Part shown: positions 38,359 through 49,013 of the stretch, piece after piece | Layout of the letters: every line of letters begins with the position of its first letter | How positions within the stretch are numbered: the stretch's first letter is position 1 | Assembly: GCA_032622095.1 (NCBI GenBank) | Contig: CP136062.1 | Coordinates: forward strand, 2,602,001 to 2,666,000 | Reading direction: 5' to 3' | From: Siphonodentalium dalli | Lineage: Eukaryota > Mollusca > Scaphopoda > Gadilida > Siphonodentaliidae | Length of the DNA stretch: 64,000 nucleotides | Position numbers and translations under genes: made by a program | Notes under the pieces: model-generated | The model's database searches: none | What the model was told of the DNA's origin: nothing | Seen by the model: only the letters and a program-made list of their open reading frames with translations

Positions 38359-39250
38359 TCTTATTCCAAAAACATTGGGCGACGGTCATCATAATGTTTT
38401 AGTGGTCAGATGTGAATTGGCCGAAGGGCCCTATTGTAACATTTTGACACAAATTTGTCTTTCGAAAACATATCCTATACTAACACTTCGAATGACTTCC
38501 TGTGTTTGTTGGTCCCAAAAATAAAAAGATCCCACAAAAATTCAACTTCGTAATAATAATGACTTATAATATTTAAGTCGATTTGAGTTTGATTATACAG
38601 TCCCGGATCGACTATACAAGTCCAAGAAATGCGCCAATCGTGGCGACGAAAGGCCAGAACGAAAATGGAAGTTGCTATACATCAACACATTTGTCTTGGT
38701 GAGAGACCCAAATCGGTTGAAATCCTTACCTTTCTCGAAACTGGTCCATACCCCAGTTTAACCCACTCGGGTGCGTGTGTGGTTTTGAATTGTCCTCGAC
38801 TTAGTGGCACCATAAGGAACCATTTGTGTGACCATATTTGGTCTTATTCGAACAACATTGGGCGACGGTCGTCATATTGTTTTAGTGGTCAGATGTGAAT
38901 TGGCCGAAGGGCCCTATTGTAATATTTTGACATAAATTGGTCTTTCGAAAAGATATCCTATACTAGCACTTCGAATGATTTCCTGTGTTGGTTGGTCCCA
39001 AAAATAAAAAGATCCCACAAAAATTCAACTTCGTAATAATAATGACTTATAATATGTAAGTCGATTTGAGTTTGATTATACAGTCCCGGATCGACTATGG
39101 AAGTTCAACAAATGCGCCAATCGTGGCGATGAAAGGCCAGAACGAAAATGGAAGTTGCCATACCTTAACATATTTGTCTTGGTGAGAGACGCAAATCGGT
39201 TGAAATCCTTACCTTTCTCGAAACTGGTCCATACCCCAGTTTAACCCACT
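38359..39250 (+). repeat. ~485-bp tandem family, second array
   Basis: Markers at 38591 and 39074 (483 bp apart) show two more copies with the same order of landmarks as 35606-37415. The first resembles the 35733-36060 copy ('gggcgacggtcatcataatg'), consistent with the duplication noted at 35262/38108 carrying over into this array with a ~220-bp internal deletion. Confidence 0.9.
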
Positions 39251-42200
39251 CGGTGGCACATCTCGAGGGTGATGGATGGGGGTTCGGGTGTTTCTATGGG
39301 GTATTTGGGGTGGGCCACCCACAAATACCGTCAAATGGGTCTAAATCACTACTGTTCTCGAAAATGGTCCATACCCCATTGTTACCCCCATCGATGTGGC
39401 ACCCCCGTGGGTGATGGGTGGGGGTTGGGGTGTTTCTAGGTGGTGTTTGGGGCGGGCTACCAACCAATGCAGCCCAATCGGTCGAAACCCCTACGGTTCT
39501 CGAAGATGTCCATACCCCATTTTCACCCCCTCCGGGTAGCACTCCCGTGGGTGACGTGCGGGGTCGGGGTCTTTATATGGGCTATTTGGGGCGGGCCACC
39601 CACCCATGCCATTAAATCGATCGAATTCCTTACCTTTCTCGAAAATGGTCCTTACTCCATTTTAACCCCCTCGGGGTGGCACCCCTGGGGGTGATGGGTG
39701 GGGGTCGGGTGTTTCCATGAGTATTTGGGAGGGCCACCCACCCATGCCGTCAAATCGGTTGAAATCCTTACCTTTCTCGTAACTGGTCCATACCCCAGTT
39801 TAACCCCATCGGTTGGCACACCCCGAGGGTGATGGATGGGGGTTCGGGTGTTCCTATGGGGTATTTGGGGTGGGCCACCCACCCATGCCGTCAAACGGTC
39901 GCAATCCCTACGGTTCTCGAAAATGGTCCTTACGTTGTGGTACCCCCGGGATGATAGGTTGTGTCCGGGTGTTTCTAGCAGGTTTTTGGGGCTGGCCACA
40001 CACCCATGCCACCAAATCGGTCGAAATCCTTACCGTTCTAAAAATGGTCCATACCGTTTTTACCCCCCCCCCTCCGGGTGGCACACCGGGTGTGATGGTG
40101 GGGGATCCATGAGTTTCTAGTGTATTTTTGGCCGTCAAATCGGTCGAAATCCTCACCGTTCTCGAAAAAAGGACCATACTCTATTTTCACCTCATCGGGG
40201 TGGCACCCCCGGGGTGATGGGTGGGGTCGGTGTTTTAGGTGGTATTTGAGGCGGGCCACCCACACATGACGTAAAATCTGTCAAAATTCATACCCTTCGC
40301 GAAAATTGTCCATACCATATGTTCACCTTTCGGTGGCACCCCATGGAGGTGATTGGTGGGGGGGGGTCAGTGTGTTTCTATGGAGTACTTGGGCGGTCAC
40401 TCGCCCATACCGTCAAATGGGTGGAAATTCTCACCGTTCTCGAAAATGGTCCATACCCCATTCACCCCTTCGGGGTGGCACCCCCCAGGGGTGATAGATG
40501 GGTTCGGTGAATGTATAGGTGGTATTTGGGGCGGGCCACCCACCCATGCCATTAAATCGGTCGAAATCCTTATCTAATATTGTCCATACCCCATTTACAC
40601 CCATACGGAGTGTCACCCCCGGTGTGATCGGTCGGGTTCGTGGTGTTTGTAGATGGAATTTGGGGCGGGCCACCCATCCGTGTCGTCCAATCGGTGGTAT
40701 TTGGGGCGGGCTACCAACATTTTACCCCATCGAAGTGGCACCCCCGAGTGATGGTGGGGGTATGGTGTGTCTATGGGTATTTGGGGCGGGCCAACCACCC
40801 AAGCCGTGATATCGGTCGAAATCCACACCGGTCCGTACCCCATTTTCACCACCTGCGGTCAAATCGGTTGAAATTCTTACCCTTCTCGAAAGTTGTCTAT
40901 ACCACATGTTCACCCCCTGGGTGGCACCCCGGGTGATGGGTGGGGTCGGGTGTTTTTAGGGGGTATTTTGGGCGAGCCACCCACCCATGCCGTCAAATCG
41001 GTCTAAATTCTTACCCTTCTCGAAAATTATCCATACCCCATGTTCATCCCTGGGGTGGCATCCCCCATGAGGTAATTGGTGGGGTATCGACGTGTTTCTT
41101 TGGGTTACTTGGGCGGAACACTCACTCATGGCGTCCAATCTGTGGAAATTCTTACCGTTCTCGAGTAAGGTCCATACCCCATTTTCACCCCTTCGGGTGG
41201 CACCACCCAGGGGTGATGTCGGGTTCGGGTATTTATATGAGGTATTTGTGGCGGGCCAGCCACCCACGCCGTCAAATCGGTCGAAATCCTTACCATTCTC
41301 GAATATTGTCCATACCCCATGTTCACCCCTGCGGAGTGGCACCACCGGTGTGATAAGTGGGAGTCGGGTATTTCTAGGTGGTATTTGGGCGGGCCACCCA
41401 CCCATGCCGTCAAATCCATACGGCATTTTCACTCCCTATGGTGGCACCCCCACCGGAGTGATGGGTGGGTGTGGGGTTTTTCTAGTGGGTATTCAGGGCG
41501 GGCCACCCACCCTGTGGTGATGGCTTGGGAATCGGGTGTTCATAGGGGTTATTTGGGGCAAGCCACCGACCCATGCCATCAAATCGGTCGAAATCCTTAC
41601 CGTTCTCAAAAATGGTTCATACCCCATGTTCACCCCTTGGGGTGGCAGCCACTGGGGTTGATGCCCCGGGGGTCGACGTGTTTCTAGGGGTTATTTGTGG
41701 TGGGCCATCACACATGCCATCAAATCGGGCGAAATCCTTTCCGTTCTCGAAAATGGTCCTTACCCCATGTTCACCTCATCGGGTGGCAACCCGGGTGATG
41801 GGTGGGTGATCCGGGAGTTTCTATGGTATTTTGGGTAGATCACCCACCCATGCCGTCAAATCGGTCGAAATCCTTACCGTTCTCGAAAATGATCCATACC
41901 CCATTTTCACCTCCTCGGGGTGGCACCCCCGCAGGTGATTGGTATGGCATCGGTGTGTTTCTATGGTGTACTTGAGGTGGGCCACTCACCGTGCCGTCAA
42001 ATCAGTGGAAATTATTACTCTCCTCGAAAAAATGTCCATACCCCATGTTCACCCCATGGGGTGGCACCCCATGAGGTGATTGGTGGTTCGGGTTGTTTCT
42101 ATGGGGTACTTGGGGCGGGCCACTCACCCACGCCGTCAAATCGGTGCTAATTCTTACCGTTCTCGAAAATAGTCCATACCCCATTTTCACCCCTCGGGGT

Positions 42201-42584
42201 GGCACCATTGAGCTGATGGTTGGAGGCCGGGTGTTTCTGATGGGTATTTGGGGCGGGCCACATACCCATGCCGTCAAATCGGTAAAAATCCTTACCGTTC
42301 TCGAAAATGATCCATTCCCCATTTTCACACCCTCGGGTGCCACCCCGGGGAAATGGGTGGGGTCGGGGTGTTTCTAGGGGATAATTGGAGCGGGCCACCA
42401 CCCATGCCGTCAAATCGGTAGAAATCCTTACCTTACACCATTTTACCCCCTTCGGGTGGCACCCGCGGGGTGATGGATGGGGCATTGTGCTGTTTCTAGG
42501 GGGTATTTGGGGCAGATCGCTCGAAATCCTTACCATTCTCCAAAATTGTCCATACCCCATTTAACACCCATGGGGTGGCACCCC
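39251..42584 (+). repeat. ~140-bp G-rich minisatellite, block 6 (longest)
   Basis: About 24 copies. The phrase 'ccgttctcgaaaatgg' and its variants recur at roughly 140-bp spacing (for example about 41737, 41876, 42156 and 42295). Copies often include two adjacent hairpin words, CACCCC-CTC-GGGGTG and GGGGTG-G-CACCCC. Some copies are truncated (40640-40900). The block is interrupted at 42585 by a terminal-inverted-repeat element. Confidence 0.92.
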
Positions 42585-42646
42585 GGGGCCTTGTACTATG
42601 GACCATAATAATTGTAATCACAAGGTTAAGGGAGGTACACAGGAGG
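42585..42646 (+). repeat. Left terminal inverted repeat of the 787-bp element
   Basis: It pairs with 43311-43371 in inverted orientation. The core 'attgtaatcacaag' is identical in both arms. Differences are scattered substitutions and one or two single-base gaps. Confidence 0.75.
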
Positions 42647-43310
42647 CGGGCAAGTGCAATAGACCACTGTATTGTAATAGTGTATATTATACCCGTGTGC
42701 ATGTGGGCTCATTGCCGATGGGTGATTGGGTTTGATCAGAATGGCATTCACACTGCGGCAATCAAGCGGTTGTCTCGTGGCAAACAACCTAAAGTCTGTA
42801 TTGGAGTATTGACCAATTATGACATTCGTGCAGGGATGTTGTTAGAGGGTCTCCTTTGTGGGTACACAACTTGGAGTTTAAACCTGCACCTGAGACCTTC
42901 TAGCCACGTCTCTTGTACATATTATCAATAGAATACTGCAGCGATTCTGAATGACAAACCAACTAGAAATTAAATACATCGTACGACTTGAATTGTTGGA
43001 ACAGACGATAACCATTGATGAAATATAACACAATGCACGAACGGTTGCGGTGTACTCACTGGGCGATTATTTAAAGGATACCGATTACCACTAATCAAAT
43101 TGAACACGGCTCACCCATGCACTAGCGATAACATCTCAATGAGTGTCTCCGAGGACTCATTTTTTCATTGGTCAATCAAGTCACATGTGAAAAACTTATT
43201 ATTTTATTGGTCACCAATTATTTTATTGGTCAACATGCATGTGAAAGCGGAATTACAAGAAGTCGCCTATACACTGTTATAATAAGAGTGGAGGTCTATG
43301 GTAATCGACA

Positions 43311-43371
43311 CCTTTTGTGTGCCCCACTGAAGCTTGTGATTACAATAATTGTGTTCTATAGTATAGGGCCC
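43311..43371 (-). repeat. Right terminal inverted repeat of the 787-bp element
   Basis: This is the reverse complement of the left arm, ending in GGGCCC directly before minisatellite sequence resumes ('gggttgatgggtgggtgg'). Confidence 0.75.
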
Positions 43372-45112
43372 GGGTTGATGGGTGGGTGGTCGGGGTGTTT
43401 TATGTGGTATTTGGGGTGGGCCACCAACCCATTCCGTCAAATCGGTCTAAATTCCTACCCTCTGGGTGGCACCCCCGGGGTGATGGGCGGGGGGTCGGGT
43501 GTTTCTGGGAGGTATATGGGCGGGACACACACCCATGTCGTCAAATCGGTTGAAAACCTTACCGTTCTCGAAAATGGTCCAAACACCATTTGTACCCCCT
43601 CGGGGTGATGGGTGGGGGTGTTTCAAATTGGTGTTTAAATTGTGAATTTAGGGTGGGGCACCCACACACACGCGGTCAAATCGGTTGAAATTATTACCAT
43701 TCTCGAAAGTTGTCTATACCACATGTTCACCCCCCCCCCCCCTGGGTCGCACACCCAATGTGATTGGTGGGGGTCGGGTGTTTCTATTGGGTATTTGGGG
43801 CGGGCCACCCACCCATGCCGTTAAATCGGTAAAAATATTTACCGTTCTCGAGAATGGTCCATACACTATTTTCACACCTACGGGGTGTCACTCTCGGGGT
43901 GGTGTGGCTGGGGTGTTTCTATGGGGTATTTGGGGCGGGCCATCCACCCATGCCGTCACGAAATTTGTCCATAACCTATTTTCACCTCTTCGGGGTGCCA
44001 ACCCCAGAGGTTGATGGGATGGGTCTGGTGTTTCTAGGGGGTATTTGGGGCGGGCCACCCACAAATGCCGTCAAATCGGTCGAAATTCTTACCGTTCTGG
44101 AAAGTGGTCGATACTGTTCTCGAAAATGGTCCATACCCCATTTTCACCTCTTCGTTGTTGATGGGCGGGGGTCTGGTGTCTATAGGGGGTATTTGCGACG
44201 AGCGACCACCCATGCCGTCAAATCGGTCGAAATACTTACCGTTCTCGAAAATGGTTCATCCCCCATTTTCACCCCTTCTGTTGTCACCACCCGGGGGTGA
44301 TGACTGGGGAGTCTGGTGTTTCTAGTAGGTATTTGGGGCGGGCCACCCACCCAGCATGCAATCAAATCGGTCGAAATCCCAACTGTTCTTGAAAATGGTT
44401 TATATCCCATTTCATATGGTTTATACCCCCGGTGGTGATAGGTTGGGCTCGGTGTGTTTGTGTCAGGCCACCGAACCGTTCCGTCAAATTGGTCGAAATC
44501 TGTACCGTTCTCGAAAATGGTCGATGCTGTTCTCGAAAATGGTCCATATCCCATTTTCACCTCTTCGGGGTGGCAATCACCGGGTTTGCTGTGTGGGGGT
44601 CTGTCGTCTCTATGGGTGTTTGGGACGAGCCACCCACCCATGCCGTCAAATCGGTCGAAATCCTTACCGTTCTTGGAAATAGTTTATACCTCATTTCACC
44701 CCTTCGCGTGGTAACACCCGGGGTGATTGGGTAGAGATTTGGAGTGTTTCTGAGAGATATATGGGACCCACCCATGCCGTCAAATCGGTCCAAATCCTTA
44801 CTGTTCTCGAAAATGGTCCATACCCCGAAGTGATTGGAAGGGAGTCGGTTGTTTCTAGGGAGTATTTGGGGTGGGCCACCCACCGTGCCGTCAAATCGGT
44901 TTAAATCCAATACTGTTCTCGAAAATGGTCCATACCCAATTGTTACCCAATCGGGGTGGCACCCCCGTGGGTAATGGGTGGGGATGGGAGTTTCTGTGTG
45001 GTATGTGGGGCGGGCTACCCACCCATGCAGTCAAATCGGTCGAAACCCCTACCCTACGGTTCTCGAAGATGGTACATACCCCATTTTCACCCCCTCGGGG
45101 TAGCACGGGGTA
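43372..45112 (+). repeat. ~140-bp G-rich minisatellite, block 7
   Basis: About twelve copies, including a run of about 14 C at 43728-43742 and copies in which 'accgttctcgaaaatggtcc' is duplicated within the unit (44080-44130 and 44500-44545). The block ends at about 45112, where a family D copy begins. Confidence 0.9.
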
Positions 45113-45400
45113 TGATGTTCGTGTATGCCAGACACAGTTCTGAAATGTGACATTTCTATCGGTGTGACGTTATGAGAATAATACCGACAACTCAATGTAC
45201 ACGGTTTCAAATGAATTATTCCATCGACTTTTGGGAAACCTGAGCATGAGAGATTACAATTAATGATATGCCGCGGCTTAATTGGCAAATGATACACTAA
45301 GGGATTAGTTAATGTATTTGATTTAGTGTAACGCGGATCCCCAGGGCATAGTGGCACGCGCATCGTCGTGGGGCCATCCATCAGCATCCTTTGATTTCAC
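45113..45400 (+). repeat. Family D dispersed repeat, third copy
   Basis: It starts in 'gttcgtgtatgccagacaca', skips about 150 bp relative to the longest copy, then follows it closely through 'ccgcggcttaattggc', 'aagggattagttaatgtatt' and 'gatccccagggcatagtggc' to 'ctaaatcgtacaa' near 45410. The internal deletion and good conservation elsewhere mark it as a separate insertion or rearranged copy. Confidence 0.8.
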
Positions 45401-46885
45401 TAAATCGTACAAGGGGACCATAAATGGCATGGGTGCGATATTTGAACCCCCCCTGGTGTTTGAGTTGATCGGGTGTGTTTTGATGTGTCTTCGGCTTAGA
45501 AACAACCTATAACATACCAATTGCTTGACCCTATTTGGCATTTATCGTAGAACCTTGGTCCGCGGCCACCATGATGTTGTTGACGAAATATGTAACGAAA
45601 GAAGAGCCCTATTCTAACATTTTGACAAAATATGTCATGGGGCAGATAATTGGTACGCTGGGCCAATTGCACCCATTTGGTTGTCGGCCATTTGGGTAGG
45701 TCGGATTTTGGGTTTGTTTCAAGAAAAAGCGTCCTGTGCTTTATATACATAGAAATAAATTTGAAATAACAATTTTAAAAGGAGTGAGTGGTATTTGATC
45801 GGGTGTCTAACTACATGACAAAAATCATTAAAATTACCTATCTGTATCCATACCATAAATGTGTTAGCAACGAACGCTTTTTACTGCTTCGTGCTGATCT
45901 CGACTTTTCTATATTCTATATCTAGAATAAGTCGTTTGTTTATGGCATATATAGTCATCATAATAGTATTTCGTGTATTTATACCTATATTTATTTCACG
46001 GGAAAATAGCCAGAAGGAACAAAAGTCAGTTTCGTTGTGTTTCTGCCACTTGCAATGAATATGTGTATTTTATCAGTGTGTTCTTCAATAACTTTTTAGT
46101 GGTTAATGGACATATTGCAGGAAACTCCCCCTGATTATACAGACCCGGAACGACTGTAGAAGTTACTAAATGAGCCAATGATGGCGATGTGAAGTCAGAA
46201 CGAACGTGGAAGCTCCCGTACCTTATCATATCTCTAATAAAATAAGCGCATATAAACCTGATTGGCTTCGGTTTGATGTGATCGGGTGGGATAAGTGGCA
46301 CGATGGGCCAATTACACGCATGTGGTTGTTGGTTATTTATTCGAGTCGGATTTTGGAGTTGTTTCGAGAGAAAAAATGTCACGCGTGCTTACTCTAGACA
46401 TTTCAGCTTTAATTGTTAAATGTGAAATGACCGAAGGGCCCTATTCTAACATATTCACATAAATCAGTCAAATGGCATACAAATGGCATAGAAACGCTCT
46501 TTATTGCTTCTAAATTCGATATCGCGAATAAGTCTTTTGTACATGACATAATAGTTTCCCCAAATTATACCTATTTGGATGACGGAAAGCGGGTCAGAAT
46601 CTGTGATTAAAATAGGTGGCGTTTGACCAAAGACTGTGACGTTGTGACCAAATTGAAATTTGGCCTTTCGTCTGTTCACGTTATGACACAATCAGCTTAT
46701 TATAATTTTTCCATCGACCCTGGGAGACCAAAGTATGAGCCATTAGAAGCGACGTCATGCAGCGCCTTAACCGTCAAATCATTATTGTCTATTCAGGACT
46801 AATTAATGTAACTGATTTAGTTTCAAGCTGCTCCACAGGGCATACTGGCAGCTGCCTCGCCATTGATACCCCAGTAGTGGCATAT
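45401..46885 (+). repeat. Mosaic of diverged 485-family and family D sequence
   Basis: No array structure is present, but recognisable pieces occur in order: 485-like 'gagccctattctaacatttt' (45605), family D (45823-46030), 485-like 'gattatacagacccggaacg' and 'atgatggcgatgtgaag' (46131-46200), 485-like 'gaccgaagggccctattc' (46430) and a diverged family D copy (46486-46880). The alternation matches the order seen at 33656-35200, so this may be an old, unamplified version of the composite unit. Several 60-118 aa frames here have no recognisable product. Confidence 0.65.
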
Positions 46886-47362
46886 ATTAATCTCGTCACA
46901 GAACGATTGAAGGATGAATATATAAATAAGTATATTATCAGTGCAGACGATCCACACAGTAAACGAAGGCCATACAAACAATTCAAAACCATTTTTCGAC
47001 TCGAACCATATCTAATACATACAATTTCTATCAAAGACCGTGAACAATTATGTAGACTTCGAATCAGCTGTCATTCATTAGAAATAGAAAAAGGCCAACA
47101 CAAACGCCCACCGACGCCAGCCAATGATCGGATATTCAAGATGTGCAATACTAACTCAGTGGAAGACGAGAAGCATTTTGTTCTCCATTGTATCAAATAC
47201 GACAAATTGAGAAAAAGGCCTATATGAATCACTAAATTTCTAAGGGCCAGTAGTATCTCAAAATGCATATACATAATGCGAAACGACCAACCAAATACAA
47301 GTAATGTGATCAGTCGAGCTTTCAAAGAATTCTTTGAAATGAGAAAAGAAGCCCGAAGTTGA
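46886..47362 (+). pseudogene. Degraded C-terminal remnant of a LINE ORF2 (reverse transcriptase) protein
   Basis: The open frame that starts at 46757 becomes LINE-like at about residue 45 and reads through 'YKQFKTIFRLEPYL', 'LRISCHSLEIEKG' and 'VEDEKHFVLHC'. That order (FK..F.LEPYL, then LRISxHxLEIExG, then a C-terminal zinc-knuckle-like CX2C...HX4C) is what I know from the region downstream of the reverse transcriptase domain in invertebrate LINE proteins. Here the second Cys (C130), His (H140) and last Cys (C145) are kept, but the first Cys position is Phe (F127), one base change away. The frame breaks at 47225, continues as 'GLYESLNF' in another frame, and shifts again to 'FLRASSISKC...EMRKEARS' with a stop at 47360-47362. 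At least two frameshifts make it non-functional. No polymerase or endonuclease domain is present. Confidence 0.75.
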
Positions 47363-47590
47363 TGAATAAATTAATAATTAATTTCTATTCCACACGATAT
47401 CATAGGCCTGCATACAGTTTATTTGCATGCTTATATTATTGAGCTCTACTAAGTCATTGTATAACTGTAGTATGAATATGTGGAAAGTTTATTATATGAA
47501 CTATGTATGTGTAAATTATATGTCTTATTATTATGTAATGCATACGGCTCACATGAGTGTTTTATGCTAATAAATATCATATCATAATTC
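46886..47590 (+). mobile_element. 5'-truncated non-LTR retrotransposon (LINE) fragment
   Basis: It contains the C-terminal end of a LINE-type ORF2 polyprotein, about 200 bp of 3' flank, an AATAAA at 47569-47574 and a short TATCA-type repeat tail (47575-47586). Both edges can be set by comparison with a related sequence at 47742-47939 that lacks the insert. There, the flanking 'cagtagtggcatat' runs directly into 'ctcgcggcaatgaagcaata', whereas here the two halves lie at 46872-46885 and 47591 onward. The 5' truncation is typical of target-primed reverse transcription. The clade is not determined. Confidence 0.75.
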
Positions 47591-47939
47591 CTCGCTGCAT
47601 TGAAGCAATATTCTGAGGAAGAACGTGGATTGAACCCGAATTATTACCTCCACCCAATTTAAAGGTGCTCAATCCGATGCGATGATCCCCATATCATCCG
47701 ATTCCAACAACAACATTTTTTGAAATGCCGCTTCAGTTGTCATACTGGCACAATTGTCATGCCTCGCCATTGAGATCACAGTAGTGGCATATCTCGCGGC
47801 AATGAAGCAATATTCTGAGGAAGAACGTGGATTGATCCCCGGTTTATTTCCTCCACCAGATTAAAGGTACTCAATCCGATTCGATGGTCCCCATATCATC
47901 CGATTCCAACAACAACATTTTTTGAAAAGCCAGATCGAT
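47591..47939 (+). repeat. 202-bp tandem duplication (about 1.7 copies)
   Basis: Sequence from 'tgaagcaatattctgagga' (47601) through 'ccatatcatccgattccaac' to 'acattttttgaaa' (47733) recurs at 47803-47935, a constant offset of 202 bp, with a few per cent differences. The part between the copies (47738-47800, 'catactggcac' through 'cagtagtggcatat') matches 46841-46885 upstream of the LINE fragment. The whole is therefore one locus of a tandem element split by the LINE insertion. Confidence 0.85.
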
Positions 47940-48644
47940 GTTCAATAACAACTCGAATTGCGGTGCCTGCAGATCAACGTATCACAAATAAATTGAACAT
48001 GTATTATTTACATGTAATGTGCCAGACATGCATCAATTGAGATACATTTTCTGGTCAATCACCATTGACTTCTTTGGGGTAGAATGTTTTATGTTTCTCG
48101 ATTCACTCTCGCAAAACCATCTATGTGACTTCCTAATCGGCGGCACAGCCTTCGTTCCTCCACTCGTTGTCATCAATGCTCGGGGAGATATTCTCACATT
48201 CGCCGCGAAATTCATGTACAAAGGATGCCAACTTTTACGAAACAATGCCCGTTAAGACTATACCCGATTGCTTGCGTGTGCTTGCTGCCTGCCAGAAAAG
48301 CAAGTCTTGTTGACATTAAAATGTTTGAGGGTGAAAAGGAGCATGGCTTAGCGAACATAAGATCAACATCTATACGCATGCGATATACACTTTCCTTATC
48401 TATATGTGATCAAACTCTAATATGGTACATAGACCATATATACGGCTCATACTGCTGTAATGTACTGGAATTCAGTGTTGTTACTTTTTGCCGCCATTTT
48501 CTATGCTCAAATGTTGTTTGTATATATACTAAATAATGTTTTTAAATACCACTCTCACCTTTATGTGTACAAAACGCTCCAATTCGTTTATACAACACAT
48601 ACAATGTATTGGTGTATGATCTCCGTGAATGGAGGTTAATAAAG

Positions 48645-48705
<61 letters not shown>

Positions 48706-48748
48706 ATCGACATATTTGCGAGCGTTAATTCGGATTGAGTACCTTTAA
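47861..48748. repeat. Possible TTAA-flanked inverted-repeat element (888 bp)
   Basis: TTAAAGGTACTCAATCCGA at 47861-47879 is the exact reverse complement of 48730-48748, and both outer ends are TTAA. That is the layout expected of TTAA-targeting DNA transposons (piggyBac- or Kolobok-like). Against this, the left end lies inside the 202-bp duplication, whose two copies are similar on both sides of the TTAA, so it may simply be an inverted partial copy. Two overlapping frames inside (78 aa plus strand at 48019, 70 aa minus strand at 48245) are unrecognised. Confidence 0.35.
48646..48703 (+). repeat. (TA)29 microsatellite
   Basis: Fifty-eight bases of uninterrupted TA directly downstream of 'ggttaataaagc'. 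Long TA runs are prone to slippage and hairpin formation, so its length is likely polymorphic. Confidence 0.97.
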
Positions 48749-48990
48749 CCGACTGTTGTGTTCAGCCACCCATTATCACGGCATACAAATAAACGACAAT
48801 GCGAGAAATACTGTATAATTATAGTTATGGGTCGGCTGTGTTGTGTTACGCTGGCACAGCATTAATTTTGGCAATAATATTAGTCAGTATGGCATTAACA
48901 CAATTGATCCTTTCATATTATAACCTGAGATCAGTGCTTATAGTTGTGGTATGCTGTTCCAAGATAGCGACTGTTGTTTGCACGCAATAT

Positions 48991-49013
48991 GGGGGGTGGG
49001 GGGGGGGGGTGGG
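48991..49013 (+). repeat. Poly-G tract
   Basis: Six G, T, thirteen G, T and three G within 24 bases. Such runs are often mis-sized in sequencing and could form quadruplex structures. It lies within AT-rich sequence with no nearby gene. Confidence 0.9.

Larger units (their letters stand above)
42585..43371. mobile_element. Candidate non-autonomous DNA transposon with long imperfect terminal inverted repeats (787 bp)
   Basis: The first ~62 bases (from GGGGCCTTGTACTATGG, through 'aattgtaatcacaag', to 'gtacacaggagg') match the reverse complement of the last ~61 bases (43311-43371: 'ccttttgtgtgccccactga', 'cttgtgattacaataatt', 'ctatagtatagggccc') at roughly three quarters of positions. Weaker pairing continues inward to about 42695 and 43265. 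It sits cleanly inside the minisatellite. Target-site duplication is ambiguous because both flanks are C/G runs (possibly CGG). The 118-aa frame at 42575-42931 starts outside the element, overlaps the left repeat and resembles no transposase I know, so the element looks non-autonomous. The superfamily is not identified. Confidence 0.65.

Noticed and set aside
42575-42931. 118-aa frame as a transposase or host gene
   Set aside because: It starts in minisatellite sequence, runs across the terminal inverted repeat into the element interior, and has no recognisable motif.
48019-48255. 78-aa plus-strand frame, and its minus-strand overlap, as a gene
   Set aside because: Two similar-length frames overlap on opposite strands beside a TA microsatellite. 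No motif is recognised and there is no supporting context.
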